Positions 1 to 9,041 of a DNA stretch of 64,000 nt are shown here, piece by piece; within the stretch, counting starts at the first letter, position 1; every line of letters starts with the position of its first letter. The stretch spans positions 124,001 through 188,000 of the forward strand of contig JAAFIF010000002.1 of NCBI GenBank assembly GCA_013298625.1, in the 5' to 3' direction. The notes beneath the pieces are model-generated. The model worked only from the letters and a program-made list of their open reading frames with translations, was not told the origin of the DNA and made no database searches. The translations under genes were made by a program, and so were the position numbers. Source of the stretch: Myxococcales bacterium (lineage in GTDB: Bacteria > Myxococcota_A > Polyangia > Polyangiales > Ga0077539).

Positions 1-382
1 CGAGGTCGGGAAAGTTCAGCTTGATCGCGCCCGTGCGCTCCGAGACGTCCAAGAACAAGTGGTACTTGCACGAGACGAAGGGGCAGGGGCGGTCGGCGAA
101 CTCGCCCTGCGCGCACTCGGCACGGGACATGGGGCGCTGGTAGTCGGTCTCGGGGTACTGCTGACGGCCGCGCTCGAGCTCGCGCTTCGAGAGGCGCTTG
201 ATCGAAATCGTGCGAGCGCGGACGCGGTCGCGACGACGCGAGTCGCCGTCATCGAGGTCGTCGTCGAAGATTTCAGCAGTCGCTGCAGCGGCGGCCGCGC
301 CTTGCGCGCGAATCGCGCCAGCGTTGCCGAGCGTCGCCTTGCCCTCGTTGTCGACCGAGATGGGGAGCTCCTCGAACGTCAT
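1..382 (-). CDS. Truncated DNA-binding protein, N-terminal part (sigma-70 region 4-like family suspected)
   Basis: The gene starts at 382 behind a good ribosome site (AGGAG, about 7 bases upstream) and runs off the left edge, leaving 127 residues. The visible part has an Ala-rich and acidic linker, then a basic segment, then a Cys-containing motif (RPCPFVSCKYHLFLDV) followed by IKLNFPDL. I associate this conserved motif with small myxobacterial and other deltaproteobacterial proteins whose C-terminus is a helix-turn-helix like sigma factor region 4; that part would lie outside the window. The family assignment is from memory and moderately sure. The reading frame and start are well supported. 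Confidence 0.6.
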   Translation of the reverse strand, partial: MTFEELPISVDNEGKATLGNAGAIRAQGAAAAAATAEIFDDDLDDGDSRRRDRVRARTISIKRLSKRELERGRQQYPETDYQRPMSRAECAQGEFADRPCPFVSCKYHLFLDVSERTGAIKLNFPDL

Positions 383-566
383 CGTCTTTCTCCTCTGCGC
401 AGTCTTGTGCCCGAAATTGCGGGACAGACCGCTCCAACCGTGTCCGCGACACTCCGCGGACCCACCACGACCTAGCGATGCACGCGACTCCCCATGAGCC
501 GCGCAAACACGTCCACACTCACCGTCGTGCGACGGCGCGAGCGCACCCATCACACGAACGAAGCAA

Positions 567-1088
567 TCAGCCAGTCTTCGCGGCGTCGCGCAGTAGATCC
601 GCGCGCGTCACGAGTCGGCTCTCGATCGTCCGAAGCCTCTCGAGCAGCGACTCGGCAGCGTCCCTCGCGAGTTGCAGATCTCTGCGCATCGCCTCGGCTG
701 TCGTGTCGTTGTGCCTGCCCTCGATCGCCGTCTCGACCCGGTCGAAGAGCCGATCTGTGCTCTGCTCGACCGTCTCGATGTCACTTCGAAGAAGAAAGTA
801 CTCGTTGCGAATTTCTTCGATCGTCTTGTTCTCGTTCAGCAGCCGCTTGATCTCTTGGATCTGTCGCACGATCGAGGCGGGGTACATCCCCTGAGAACCT
901 TTGTGCTTGCCCTTTCGGCCGACGCGGATAGACCTCGGCAAGAGCCCGAGCTGCACATACTTGCGCAGCGTAGCCTCGCTGAACTTGAATCCGCGCTGTT
1001 CGAAGACCTCGACGATCTCGCTCGAACTGATCCCGTTGGGGTGCCGTTTTTCGAACTCGTCGAGCTCCTCTTCGGTGAGCTCGCTCAT
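567..1088 (-). CDS. MerR-family transcriptional regulator
   Basis: 173 residues. After an acidic N-terminus, residues 19-75 form a MerR-type winged helix: SSSEIVEVFEQRGFKFSEATLRKYVQLGLLP is split across the recognition helix and the turn before the YPASIVRQI wing. Residues 80-170 are a predicted coiled coil rich in Glu, Arg and Leu, the usual MerR dimer helix, here longer than usual. There is no C-terminal cluster of Cys that would indicate metal sensing and no B12-binding domain. The effector is unknown. A 9-bp inverted repeat lies 70 bases upstream (1158-1182) and could be its own operator. Single gene; no co-transcribed neighbour is evident. Confidence 0.8.
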   Translation of the reverse strand: MSELTEEELDEFEKRHPNGISSSEIVEVFEQRGFKFSEATLRKYVQLGLLPRSIRVGRKGKHKGSQGMYPASIVRQIQEIKRLLNENKTIEEIRNEYFLLRSDIETVEQSTDRLFDRVETAIEGRHNDTTAEAMRRDLQLARDAAESLLERLRTIESRLVTRADLLRDAAKTG

Positions 1089-1520
1089 GGCCTCTTCGAC
1101 TCGATCACTGCCTCACTCGAACCGCTCCGTCGGCGCCGCGCTGAACGCGTCACCGTCGAAGCGAATCGAATGTATTCGCTTCAAGGGATCGCCGTCAACA
1201 ATTCGCGTCAGACCGCGTTTCGCAGAGCTAAATACTGAACAAACCACCCTGCGTGCGTTCAGTCCTGCGCCATGTCGGTGTGATCGTTGGTTCGCACTGC
1301 GCAGCGCCAGCCACCACGCGTTCGCGACGTCGCTGTCATACCAACGGTGAAACCAGGGTCGCAACTGTGTGACAAACTCGCGTTGCGAGTGATTTTGCAC
1401 TCGTGACTCGCGGTCGCTGAGCGCGCTCAGTGAGCAGAGCGCAACTTCTCCACGTTCAGGTAGGTAAGTGCGCTGAACCCGGCGTCCCCCTCCGTACGGC
1501 CCCCTACAAAAAATCCCTCG
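1089..1520. other. Intergenic region without a gene
   Basis: 432 bases between the MerR start and the end of the next lipoprotein gene. I see no credible coding frame. The region is less GC-rich than its surroundings and holds one clear inverted repeat (1158-1182). The rest shows no tRNA, repeat array or strong terminator hairpin. Confidence 0.6.
1158..1182. promoter_or_regulatory. Perfect inverted repeat, candidate MerR operator
   Basis: GAAGCGAAT, seven spacer bases, then ATTCGCTTC: two perfect 9-bp arms. It sits 70 bases upstream of the MerR-family start. MerR regulators bind dyads of about this size within promoters, so autoregulation is a reasonable inference. No clear -35/-10 pair could be fixed around it. 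Confidence 0.4.
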
Positions 1521-2999
1521 TCAGTCGCAGCGCGCGTTGTCGGCGCAGCCTTCTGCAGTGCGCAGCGGCGTCTGTCGGCACTGGTTGCCGGACTGGGCGA
1601 AGTCGTTGCCCAGGGCAGGGGCCGTAAACGACGTGGTCGGCCCGGCAGCCCACGTTCGCCCGATCGCGGCGGTGTTCTCGGGCAGGTTCGTGAACTTCAC
1701 GTGCGAGATGGCGTCCGCGGACAAGGGCGCCGTCAGATAGAGCGCGGCGTCGTTGTCCTGCTGCGAGGGAGGGCAGGCGTTGTCGTACCCAGAGTCGCCA
1801 GCGGCGTACGAGATCGTCACCCAGGCGAGCTTGGTCCTCGCCCGGATCGCCCGCTCACCGATGAACACTCCCTCCCACGCGCCGGGGTTGGGCTCCGTCG
1901 CTGCAGCGGTGAACGTGATGCGGCTCGCTTCGCTGCCGCCATCCGCGGTGAGCGCGCCGTCGCCGTCCCAGCCGATCGTAAAGTTTGCGCTGGATCCGAA
2001 GGCGATGGTGGTTGCGGGGGCGATCGTGAGCACCGGAGAGGCGGGGCCTTCGACCCGGAGCTCTGCGTCGTCGGCGACGCGGTAGCGCACGCCTGGGTTG
2101 CGCCAGGTGCCCGTGGACGTGACGTTTCCCGAGCGAACGAAGATCTCGCTGACTTCGTTGCCCGTGTAGCTGCCGTCGGGAAGCGTCCGCACGCTGTTCG
2201 GGTTGCTGAAGTGCACCGCGCCCGACTGCGACGCGCCGCTCACCACGCCCTCGCGCACGACGAGCTGCGTCGAGGTGTCCGAGAACGTCCCATTGTCCTG
2301 CATGAACACGCCGTACCCGCGGCACGCGCGGATCGTGACGTGCTGCAGGTCCAGCCCGGCGAGGTAGTTGTGCAAGCACGAGGCGACGTCAGCGCCCGTG
2401 TCGCTGCCGCCGTGCTCGATCGTGACGTACGCGAAGCGAGAGCTCCTGCGCGCTTGCTCGTCGAAATGGATGTTGTCCCAATCGCCCGGCTGGGGATCGT
2501 TCTTGTCGCTGCCGATTCGAATGGGGTGCGCAGCGTCGCCGACGGCCATGATCGCGCCGCCGGCTTCGACACGAAACCCGTTGTTGTCACCGACGAGCAC
2601 CACCGCGCACGGCGCCACCGTCACCGTGGTGTTCGCAGCGATCACCGCGCCGTCCGGAAACCGATGGGGCGACCCTTCGAGCGTCCACGTCTCGTTGGTG
2701 TTGATCGCGTTGTTGTGCACGGTCCCTGGCCCGAGCGCGCCGTTGGCGAGCTGCGCCGGACAGCCCGTCGCCGGCGTCGGCGGCACGCTGCGCACGGAGC
2801 TCTCGCCGTGGGTCTGGCCGGACACGGTCGGGCCCGTGGGTGCGTTGGCGCCGTTCGACGGGGCGCCGTTCGCAGCCGCTCCGTTCGCCGTAGGATCGGT
2901 CGCGCCCTGGTTGTTCTGCGTCTGAGTCGGTCGTCGTTTGCAGGCGCTCGTGGTCGAGAGCGCCGCGACGAGCAACAGCGTTGCACGGTGCGTGTTCAC
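1521..2999 (-). CDS. Exported lipoprotein with parallel beta-helix-like repeats
   Basis: 492 residues. The signal peptide ends in a lipobox (STTSAC, Cys 20), so the mature protein is lipid-anchored. A low-complexity linker of Asn, Gly, Ala, Thr and Pro (about 25-65) follows. The remainder is built of short beta-strand repeats (ANTTVTVAPCAVVLVG, GDWDNIHF, FAYVTIEHGG, LDLQHVTIRAC and similar) of the kind that form right-handed beta-helices in surface proteins. Two halves resemble each other: GDWDNIHFDEQ and GAWEGVFIGER each precede an AxVTI strand. Several Cys pairs may form disulphides. The substrate or partner is unknown. Confidence 0.75.
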   Translation of the reverse strand: MNTHRATLLLVAALSTTSACKRRPTQTQNNQGATDPTANGAAANGAPSNGANAPTGPTVSGQTHGESSVRSVPPTPATGCPAQLANGALGPGTVHNNAINTNETWTLEGSPHRFPDGAVIAANTTVTVAPCAVVLVGDNNGFRVEAGGAIMAVGDAAHPIRIGSDKNDPQPGDWDNIHFDEQARRSSRFAYVTIEHGGSDTGADVASCLHNYLAGLDLQHVTIRACRGYGVFMQDNGTFSDTSTQLVVREGVVSGASQSGAVHFSNPNSVRTLPDGSYTGNEVSEIFVRSGNVTSTGTWRNPGVRYRVADDAELRVEGPASPVLTIAPATTIAFGSSANFTIGWDGDGALTADGGSEASRITFTAAATEPNPGAWEGVFIGERAIRARTKLAWVTISYAAGDSGYDNACPPSQQDNDAALYLTAPLSADAISHVKFTNLPENTAAIGRTWAAGPTTSFTAPALGNDFAQSGNQCRQTPLRTAEGCADNARCD

Positions 3000-3135
3000 A
3001 GCGATGGCTCCTTGTGGTTGCTCCGCGCTCCCAGCGAAATCTGCGCCGCGCGGAGACTGCTACGACCGAGAGCTTACTCACTCACGCGGTGCGCGATCGC
3101 TGCCGAATTTGCAGGCAGGCCCCGCACAGTTTCGG

Positions 3136-3363
3136 TCACGCGAGCAGGCCGAGCACCAAGAGGCTCACGCCGGTGACCGCCGCGAGGGGCGTGCGACGCG
3201 ACGGCCACGCGCGCAGCGTCGCGGCGAAGAGCGCCATCGGCGCCAGCAGCACGAATCCCCAGCGAACCGCGGCGGACCAGCCCGCGAAGGTCGGCGCAAA
3301 CGCCAGGCGCGAGAGCCAGAGCAAGACGTTAAAGGCGGCGGTGTAGAGGGCGAGCAGCGGCAT
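3136..3363 (-). CDS. Small hydrophobic membrane protein, unknown function
   Basis: 75 residues from an ATG at 3363; a GTG 27 bases upstream is also possible. The sequence is almost entirely hydrophobic, with three predicted membrane segments (about 3-20, 28-46 and 57-74) separated by Arg-rich turns, one of them RAWPSRRTP. I do not recognise a family. It lies divergent to the HD phosphohydrolase gene, with about 100 bases between the two starts. Confidence 0.5.
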   Translation of the reverse strand: MPLLALYTAAFNVLLWLSRLAFAPTFAGWSAAVRWGFVLLAPMALFAATLRAWPSRRTPLAAVTGVSLLVLGLLA

Positions 3364-3460
3364 GAGCGTGCGGTGCCAAGCCCGTAGCACCGCTGGCGAC
3401 CCGCCGTGAAAATCGCAGCAAATTCGCCGACTGAATCGCGCAGACAGTACTGTGCGCCCG

Positions 3461-4780
3461 ATGATCCTCCGCGACCCAGTGCACGGGCTCGTCGCCTTCG
3501 AGCGCCCGGCCGAGCGCCTCGTGGTCCGCCTGCTCGACACGCGCGAAGTGCAGCGGCTGCGCCGGGTGCGCATGCTCGGCGTGACGTCGCTGGCGTTTCC
3601 GGGCGCCGAGCACTCGCGCTTCGCTCACTCCGTGGGCGCTGCGCACGTGATGAGCGTGTTCTTGCAGCGCATGCGCGGGATCGAAGGGGAGTTCGCAGAC
3701 CGCGAGCGGCCGACGCTCGAGGACGAGCAGCAGGGGCTGGCGGCGGCGCTGCTGCACGACCTCGGGCACGGGCCGCTGTCGCACTTGTTCGAAGAGGTGT
3801 TCGTCGGCGCGCCCAAGCACGAGCGATGGACCAGCGAGCTGCTGCTCGACCCCGACTCGCACGTGCACAGGGCGCTCGCCGAGGTGGACAAGCAGCTGCC
3901 GTCGAAGGTCGAGCGGCTCGTGCACGGTCAGCACGAAAAAGCCTGGCTCGCCCACGCCGTCAGCGGAACGTTCGACGTCGACCGCTGCGACTACCTCTTG
4001 CGCGACTCGTACATGACGGGCGTTCGCTACGGCCTGTACGACCTGCCGTGGCTGCTGCGCTCGCTGCGCGTCGCTCGCAACGCGCGAGGCGCGGCGACGA
4101 TCGCGGTCGACGGCTCCAAAGGGCTGCCCGCGGTCGAGGGGTTCTTTCTCGCGCGGCTGTTCATGTACGAGCAGGTGTATTTTCACAAAGCCTCGCGCGC
4201 GGCCGAGCGCATGATCCGCGCGGTCTTCGCTCGCGCCGCGGACCTCGCGCTCGGCGGCGACGAGCGCGCGCTGCCGCCGGTGCTCGCCGCGATGGCTCGA
4301 GGCGACCGCGTCTCTGCACAACAGTACGTCTCGCTCGACGACGGGACGCTGTGGTCCGCGATCGAAGGCTGGGAGCACAACGCCAGCGACCCCATCCTGC
4401 GCGATCTGTCCGCGCGACTGCGCTCGCGCGCGCTCTTCAAGACGGCCACGCTCGACGACGACGACGCCGAACGCGCGCAGGATCTCTACGAATCACTCAA
4501 AGAAATCGTCGCAGCCGCAGGGTTCGACCCTCGCTACTACGCCGCGCTCGACGTCGCTTCGACCGCCGTCTTCGACGACCCCGCGGACGCAGCCGACGCG
4601 CTCTACGTCTGCTACAACCGCCGCGCGCCGCGGCTGTTGTCGCGCGCGTCGCTGCTGCTCAAGAAGCTCGCGGGAGAGCGGCTCGTCGCGAGACGACTGG
4701 TGTTTCCTGCGGAAGTGCGCGATGCGGTGGCGGCGTTGCTCGGCCGTGCGCCGCAGCTCGCGCTCGCGCTACCCTCGTAG
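3461..4780 (+). CDS. HD-domain phosphohydrolase
   Basis: 439 residues from the ATG at 3461, chosen because relatives begin with the same MILRDPVHG motif; a GTG at 3452 is in frame. The metal-binding HD set is visible: HSRFAHSVG (first His), LLHDLGHGPLSH (HD pair) and a later Asp in VDRCDYLLRDSYMTG. The family resembles dGTPases and YdhJ-like phosphohydrolases that act on nucleotides, but the substrate is not known here. The stop lies 12 bases before the next gene, so the two may be co-transcribed. Confidence 0.85.
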   Translation: MILRDPVHGLVAFERPAERLVVRLLDTREVQRLRRVRMLGVTSLAFPGAEHSRFAHSVGAAHVMSVFLQRMRGIEGEFADRERPTLEDEQQGLAAALLHDLGHGPLSHLFEEVFVGAPKHERWTSELLLDPDSHVHRALAEVDKQLPSKVERLVHGQHEKAWLAHAVSGTFDVDRCDYLLRDSYMTGVRYGLYDLPWLLRSLRVARNARGAATIAVDGSKGLPAVEGFFLARLFMYEQVYFHKASRAAERMIRAVFARAADLALGGDERALPPVLAAMARGDRVSAQQYVSLDDGTLWSAIEGWEHNASDPILRDLSARLRSRALFKTATLDDDDAERAQDLYESLKEIVAAAGFDPRYYAALDVASTAVFDDPADAADALYVCYNRRAPRLLSRASLLLKKLAGERLVARRLVFPAEVRDAVAALLGRAPQLALALPS

Positions 4781-4792
4781 ACTCAACGACCG

Positions 4793-5917
4793 ATGCCGCT
4801 CTTCTCTCGCCTCGCGCTAGCGTCGCTCTGCGTCGCTGCGCTCCTCGACGCTCGAACGACGCTCGCTCAATCGCGCGGCCGCCGCGCGCAGCCCGTCATC
4901 GAGCAACCGCCGTCGCCCGTCACGCTCTCTGTCGAGCAGCAGCCGCGCACGCTTCGGTGGCGCTTCTCGCTCACAAACCGCGGCGATCGCCCTATGGACG
5001 TGGCCGTCGATCGCAACATGCTCGCGGTGGAGATCACCGCGCCCGCGCCAGCGATCGACCCCGCCGCGAGCCCGCGAGCGCGCCGCCGTGCTGCGCGCGC
5101 CCCCAAGCCCGCGCGCTGCCGAGGCGCGCTCTTTCACAGCAACACCGACGAGACCGCCCGCGCACAGCTCGCGCCGGGGCAGAGCTACAGCGAGGGCTTC
5201 GACCTGCGCTCGTTGTGCGGAGTGCGCTTTCCCCGCGCGCTCGTCGCGGGCTCGACGCTGACGTTCACCTATGGCGCGCGCGGGAGGCGCCCGTCCTTCG
5301 CCCGCGCGGTGGTCTTTCACGAGGGCGCTGTCCCGATCGAAGAGCTCCGGGCCGAGCCGCTTACGGTGGCCGGCGACGCGACGTCGTTTCCTCCGAGCGC
5401 GCCCGCCAGCGAAGGCAGCGAGGGCGGCCCGGTCGAGCTGCGCGTGCCCCGCGCGATCAGCGCAGACCGCGTCGCAGGGCTGAGCTTTCGCGCGTCGCTT
5501 CGCGCGACTGGCAGCGCGCCGCTCCGCGCGTTCTATCGCCCGTCGATGCTGTCGCTCGAGGTTCGAACGCCGCGCGGCCGCGCGTTTCGCTGCTCGGACA
5601 CGCCGCTCGGATACGTTGGATTGCCAGACTATTTGCGGACGATTTCTCGCTCGAGCGGACCCGCCGCGACGCTGTCTCCGGGGCTCCTCTGCGATCGCGC
5701 GCTCTTCGGCGAGGCCGGCGTGTACCTCGTCCGAGTCGTGTTCGAGAGCAACGTCGAGACCGAGACCTCGCGGCGCCCGAGCTTTCGCGGTGGCGCGGTC
5801 TCTCCGTGGATCAGCGCGCTGATCCGCAGGGGCTCTCCTGTCGAGCGCTATGTTCCGCTGCCAGAGCAAGATCCGTTTGCGACCGCGGCGAGCGACGCCG
5901 CACAAAGGGCGCGCTGA
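4793..5917 (+). CDS. Exported protein of unknown function
   Basis: 374 residues with a clear signal peptide (residues 1-26, cleavage after TTLAQ). The body looks beta-rich, with an N-terminal segment (VTLSVEQQPRTLRWRFSLTN) typical of an immunoglobulin-like or transglutaminase-associated fold. It carries an Arg/Ala-rich insert at about 88-105 and four Cys. I do not recognise the family. It follows the HD gene by 12 bases and ends 70 bases before the response regulator. Confidence 0.65.
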   Translation: MPLFSRLALASLCVAALLDARTTLAQSRGRRAQPVIEQPPSPVTLSVEQQPRTLRWRFSLTNRGDRPMDVAVDRNMLAVEITAPAPAIDPAASPRARRRAARAPKPARCRGALFHSNTDETARAQLAPGQSYSEGFDLRSLCGVRFPRALVAGSTLTFTYGARGRRPSFARAVVFHEGAVPIEELRAEPLTVAGDATSFPPSAPASEGSEGGPVELRVPRAISADRVAGLSFRASLRATGSAPLRAFYRPSMLSLEVRTPRGRAFRCSDTPLGYVGLPDYLRTISRSSGPAATLSPGLLCDRALFGEAGVYLVRVVFESNVETETSRRPSFRGGAVSPWISALIRRGSPVERYVPLPEQDPFATAASDAAQRAR

Positions 5918-5987
5918 TGCGCTGCCGGACGATGTACGATCGCGCGCGGAGCGGGCGGTCGACCTCGATCGCGGAGGAAGTTCGGAC

Positions 5988-7349
5988 ATGACACGAGTGC
6001 TGGTGGTGGACGACGAGCGCACGCTGCGCGGCGCGGTCGCGATGATGCTTCGCGGCGCTGGCTACGAAGTCGACGAGGCCGCCGACGGCGAGCGCGCGAT
6101 CGAGCACGGCACGCAGAGCGCGTACGACCTCGTGTTGACCGACCTGAAGATGGGCGGCGTCGACGGGCTCACCGTGCTCAAGCGCATCCGCGAGGGGCAG
6201 CCGCTGACCGAGGCCATCGTCATGACCGCGTACGGCACCATCGAGAGCGCGGTCGAGGCCATGCGCGCCGGCGCGTACGACTACATCCAGAAGCCCTTCA
6301 CCGAGCAAGAGCTGCTCGTGAAGGTGAGCAAGGCGATCGAGAAGCGGCAGCTCGGCGCTGCGTACGCGCTGATGGCCCAGGAGTTTCGCGATCGATACAA
6401 GTTCGACAACGTGATCGGCCGCAGCGGCGCGATCCGCGACGTGATCGCGCGCATCGTGAAGATCTCTGCGTCCGACGCCACGGTGCTGATCACGGGCGAG
6501 TCCGGGACCGGCAAAGAGATGGTCGCGAAGGCCATCCACGCGAACTCGCGCCGGTCGAACCGGCCGTTCGTCACGGTCAACTGCGCGGCGATGACCGAGA
6601 CGCTCATCGAGAGCGAGCTGTTCGGCCACGTGAAGGGCGCGTTCACCGGCGCGACGAAGGACCGCAGGGGGCTGCTCGAAGAGGCCAACGGCGCGACGTT
6701 CTTCTTCGACGAGGTCGCCGAGACGACGCCGGGGTTTCAAGCGAAGCTGCTGCGCGCGATTCAAGAGGGCGAGATCCGCCGCGTCGGCGAGAGCAAAGCG
6801 ATACACGTGGACGTGCGCATCATCGCAGCGACCAACCAGGACCTGCACCGGGCGATCGCAGAGAAGCGATTTCGCCAGGATTTGTACTACCGATTGAACG
6901 TCGTTCGCTTCGTGCTGCCCCCGATGCGCGACCGCAAAGAGGACATCCCCACGCTCGTCGACCACTTCTTGGACAAGATCGCCAAGAAGACCGGTCAGCG
7001 CGCACGGCTGGGCGAGGGCGTGCTCGACTACCTCTTGGCCTACGACTATCCAGGCAACGTGCGCGAGCTCGAGAACATGATCGAGCAGGGCGTGGCGCTC
7101 TCTGCGCGCACTGGGGTGATCCAGCTCGAGGACGTCGCGCCGCAGGATCTGGCGCCGTCGCCGCCGCTCGACCGGGGCTCGGTCGAGCGGACGCTGACGC
7201 ACGCGGTCGACTCGGCCGAGCGAGACGCCATCGAAGCTGCGCTGCGCGAGTTCGACGGCAACCGCGAGCGCGCGGCAGAGGTGTTGGGGCTCTCGACGAC
7301 GACGCTGTGGCGCAAGATGAAGCGTCTCAGCATTGTGTGGCCGACGTGA
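5988..7349 (+). CDS. NtrC-family sigma54-dependent response regulator
   Basis: 453 residues, start ATG 5988 behind GGAGGAAG. Residues 1-115 are a receiver domain (VVDDE, phospho-acceptor Asp in LVLTDLKMGG, Lys in YIQKPF). Residues 140-370 are the AAA+ sigma54 activator domain, with Walker A GESGTGKE, the sigma54-contact loop GAFTGA and Walker B FFFDEVAE. Residues 410-453 are a Fis-type helix-turn-helix (NRERAAEVLGLSTTTLWRKM). It should activate sigma54 promoters once phosphorylated. No partner kinase is adjacent, so it is an orphan regulator. Confidence 0.95.
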   Translation: MTRVLVVDDERTLRGAVAMMLRGAGYEVDEAADGERAIEHGTQSAYDLVLTDLKMGGVDGLTVLKRIREGQPLTEAIVMTAYGTIESAVEAMRAGAYDYIQKPFTEQELLVKVSKAIEKRQLGAAYALMAQEFRDRYKFDNVIGRSGAIRDVIARIVKISASDATVLITGESGTGKEMVAKAIHANSRRSNRPFVTVNCAAMTETLIESELFGHVKGAFTGATKDRRGLLEEANGATFFFDEVAETTPGFQAKLLRAIQEGEIRRVGESKAIHVDVRIIAATNQDLHRAIAEKRFRQDLYYRLNVVRFVLPPMRDRKEDIPTLVDHFLDKIAKKTGQRARLGEGVLDYLLAYDYPGNVRELENMIEQGVALSARTGVIQLEDVAPQDLAPSPPLDRGSVERTLTHAVDSAERDAIEAALREFDGNRERAAEVLGLSTTTLWRKMKRLSIVWPT

Positions 7350-7386
7350 AGGGCGCGGTCGCGGTGCGAGCCTCGCGCGCTGCTCG

Positions 7387-8280
7387 CTAGCAGAACAAGC
7401 GCTCTTTCGCGGTCGTGCAGATCGAGACGACGGCGGGGTGCTTCACCCTGCGCTCGACGGTGATCGCGTAGAAGCGCGCGCGCAGGGCGGGCTCGCGGCC
7501 GATGACCGAGACGTTGTACTGCTCGCACACGTCTTTCTCGACCACGGTGGGGACCGCGAAGAAGCCGAGCCCTTCGCTGCCGAAGACCTTGAGCAGCGCG
7601 CTGTCTTCGAACTCCGCGACGATCGACGGACGAATCGAGTGGGCGTCGAGCCACGCGTCGATGGCGCGTCGCGCTCCGGTCGCCTCGCTCGGCGCGATGA
7701 AGGCGGCGCCGTCGAGGCACTCGGGAAAGTTGCCCTTGAGCGCCTTCGCGAAGCGCGGGCTCGCCACGAAGGTCATGCCGCACTCGCCGAGGTTGTGATT
7801 GAAGGCCTTCACGCGAGTTGGCGGAGACACGGGCGCGTCCGAGAGGACGACGTCGACGGTGCCGGTGCCGAGCTCGGACAGCAGGCGCTCGTGCTGACCC
7901 TGGCGCACGACCAGTCGAACCGTGGCGTCGAGCGCTGGGCGGATGAGGTTGAACGCGACGAGCTTGGGGAGCGAGTCAGCGACGCCCACCGTGAGTCGCT
8001 GTGGTTTGCCGGTGGGTCGGCCGCGCAGGGTGTCCATCAGCTCTCGGCCGACGCTGAAGATCTCTTCGGCGTACTCGAAGGTCGTGCGGCCGACCTCGGT
8101 CAGCACGAGGCCTCGGCCTTCGCGCTCGAAGAGCTTTTCGCCGAGCGACTCTTCGAGCAGGCGCACTTGACCCGAGATCGTGGGCGGCGCGACGCGCAGG
8201 ACTTTGCTCGCTCGCGCGACGCCGCCTTCTCGGGCGACGACGTAGAAGTAGAGAAGGTGGTGATAGTTGAGCCACTCCAT
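7387..8280 (-). CDS. LysR-family regulator, NhaR-like
   Basis: 297 residues from the ATG at 8280 (MEWLNYHHLLYFY), which matches the start of NhaR proteins; two upstream ATGs in frame would add 12 residues. The N-terminal winged helix (APPTISGQVRLLEESLGEKLF) is followed by a substrate-binding domain with NhaR hallmarks such as GECGMTF, EFEDSALLKVFG and a C-terminal HPAV..IC. NhaR activates sodium/proton antiporter and biofilm genes in enterobacteria. No antiporter is next to this gene, so its targets here are unknown. Confidence 0.85.
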   Translation of the reverse strand: MEWLNYHHLLYFYVVAREGGVARASKVLRVAPPTISGQVRLLEESLGEKLFEREGRGLVLTEVGRTTFEYAEEIFSVGRELMDTLRGRPTGKPQRLTVGVADSLPKLVAFNLIRPALDATVRLVVRQGQHERLLSELGTGTVDVVLSDAPVSPPTRVKAFNHNLGECGMTFVASPRFAKALKGNFPECLDGAAFIAPSEATGARRAIDAWLDAHSIRPSIVAEFEDSALLKVFGSEGLGFFAVPTVVEKDVCEQYNVSVIGREPALRARFYAITVERRVKHPAVVSICTTAKERLFC

Positions 8281-8381
8281 CAGGGTCGGACCTAGGATCA
8301 TTCGCTTTTTCTGCAACGGACCGCCAGAGCGGTTTGCAAATTACGAACGATCAAGTCGGTTTCGACGACGGTGGCCTGGCT

Positions 8382-8972
8382 TCAGGTGCTGAAGTTGAAG
8401 CGCGTCTCTTTGACCGCGCAGCCGCCGCGCGGCGCGGGAAACCGCAGGCGACGCAGGACGGTCTCGAAGCAGGCTTTGAACTGGCCGGAGCGAACGATGC
8501 CGCCCGACTGGATGTCGCCGACGCTGCCGTTGGGATTGATGACGAAGCGCACGCTGGCGCCGCCGCGGAGCGAGGCGTTGGTGCGAAGCTCGCGGTTGTA
8601 GCACTCGCGAAAGCCGCTCTGGCTGGCGCCGAGGATGGCGTCGACGCGCGCGGCGTCGATGGTGCCGGGGCACTGATCGACGTAGCGCACGACGTAGCGG
8701 ACGCGCGGCGCGGTGGCGTCCTCGACGGGCGTGGGCACGTCGGGCTCTTCAGTGAGGTCGATGTTGGCTGCGACGTTGGGCGTGAGCGACTGTTGCGCGA
8801 CGCCCGAGTCGAGCGGCGGGACGACGCGAGGCGGGTTCTGCGTCGGCTGGCCAGAGGGCTTCACGGCCATGTACGCGGCGAACGAGCCTCCGACGATGAA
8901 CAACAGTCCGAGGACGATGTACTTCGTGTTGCCCGAGTCCTTCTTCACAGGCGGCGGAATCGACGTGCTCAC
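8382..8972 (-). CDS. AgmX/PglI C-terminal domain protein (TonB-like)
   Basis: 196 residues. One membrane segment (about 18-36), a Pro-rich periplasmic linker, then a C-terminal domain with SGFRECYNRELR, GASVRFVINPNGSV and CFETVLRRLRFP. This pattern is the AgmX/PglI C-terminal domain, related in shape to TonB energy-coupling tails and common in myxobacteria, where AgmX is linked to adventurous gliding. The topology fits an inner-membrane anchored periplasmic protein. Partner unknown. Confidence 0.8.
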   Translation of the reverse strand: MSTSIPPPVKKDSGNTKYIVLGLLFIVGGSFAAYMAVKPSGQPTQNPPRVVPPLDSGVAQQSLTPNVAANIDLTEEPDVPTPVEDATAPRVRYVVRYVDQCPGTIDAARVDAILGASQSGFRECYNRELRTNASLRGGASVRFVINPNGSVGDIQSGGIVRSGQFKACFETVLRRLRFPAPRGGCAVKETRFNFST

Positions 8973-9041
8973 AGGAAACGTTCTGCCTTTCGGTGCGAGG
9001 TCGCTGCCCCGCGGATGCCACGGGGGCGATCGGTGCGAGGG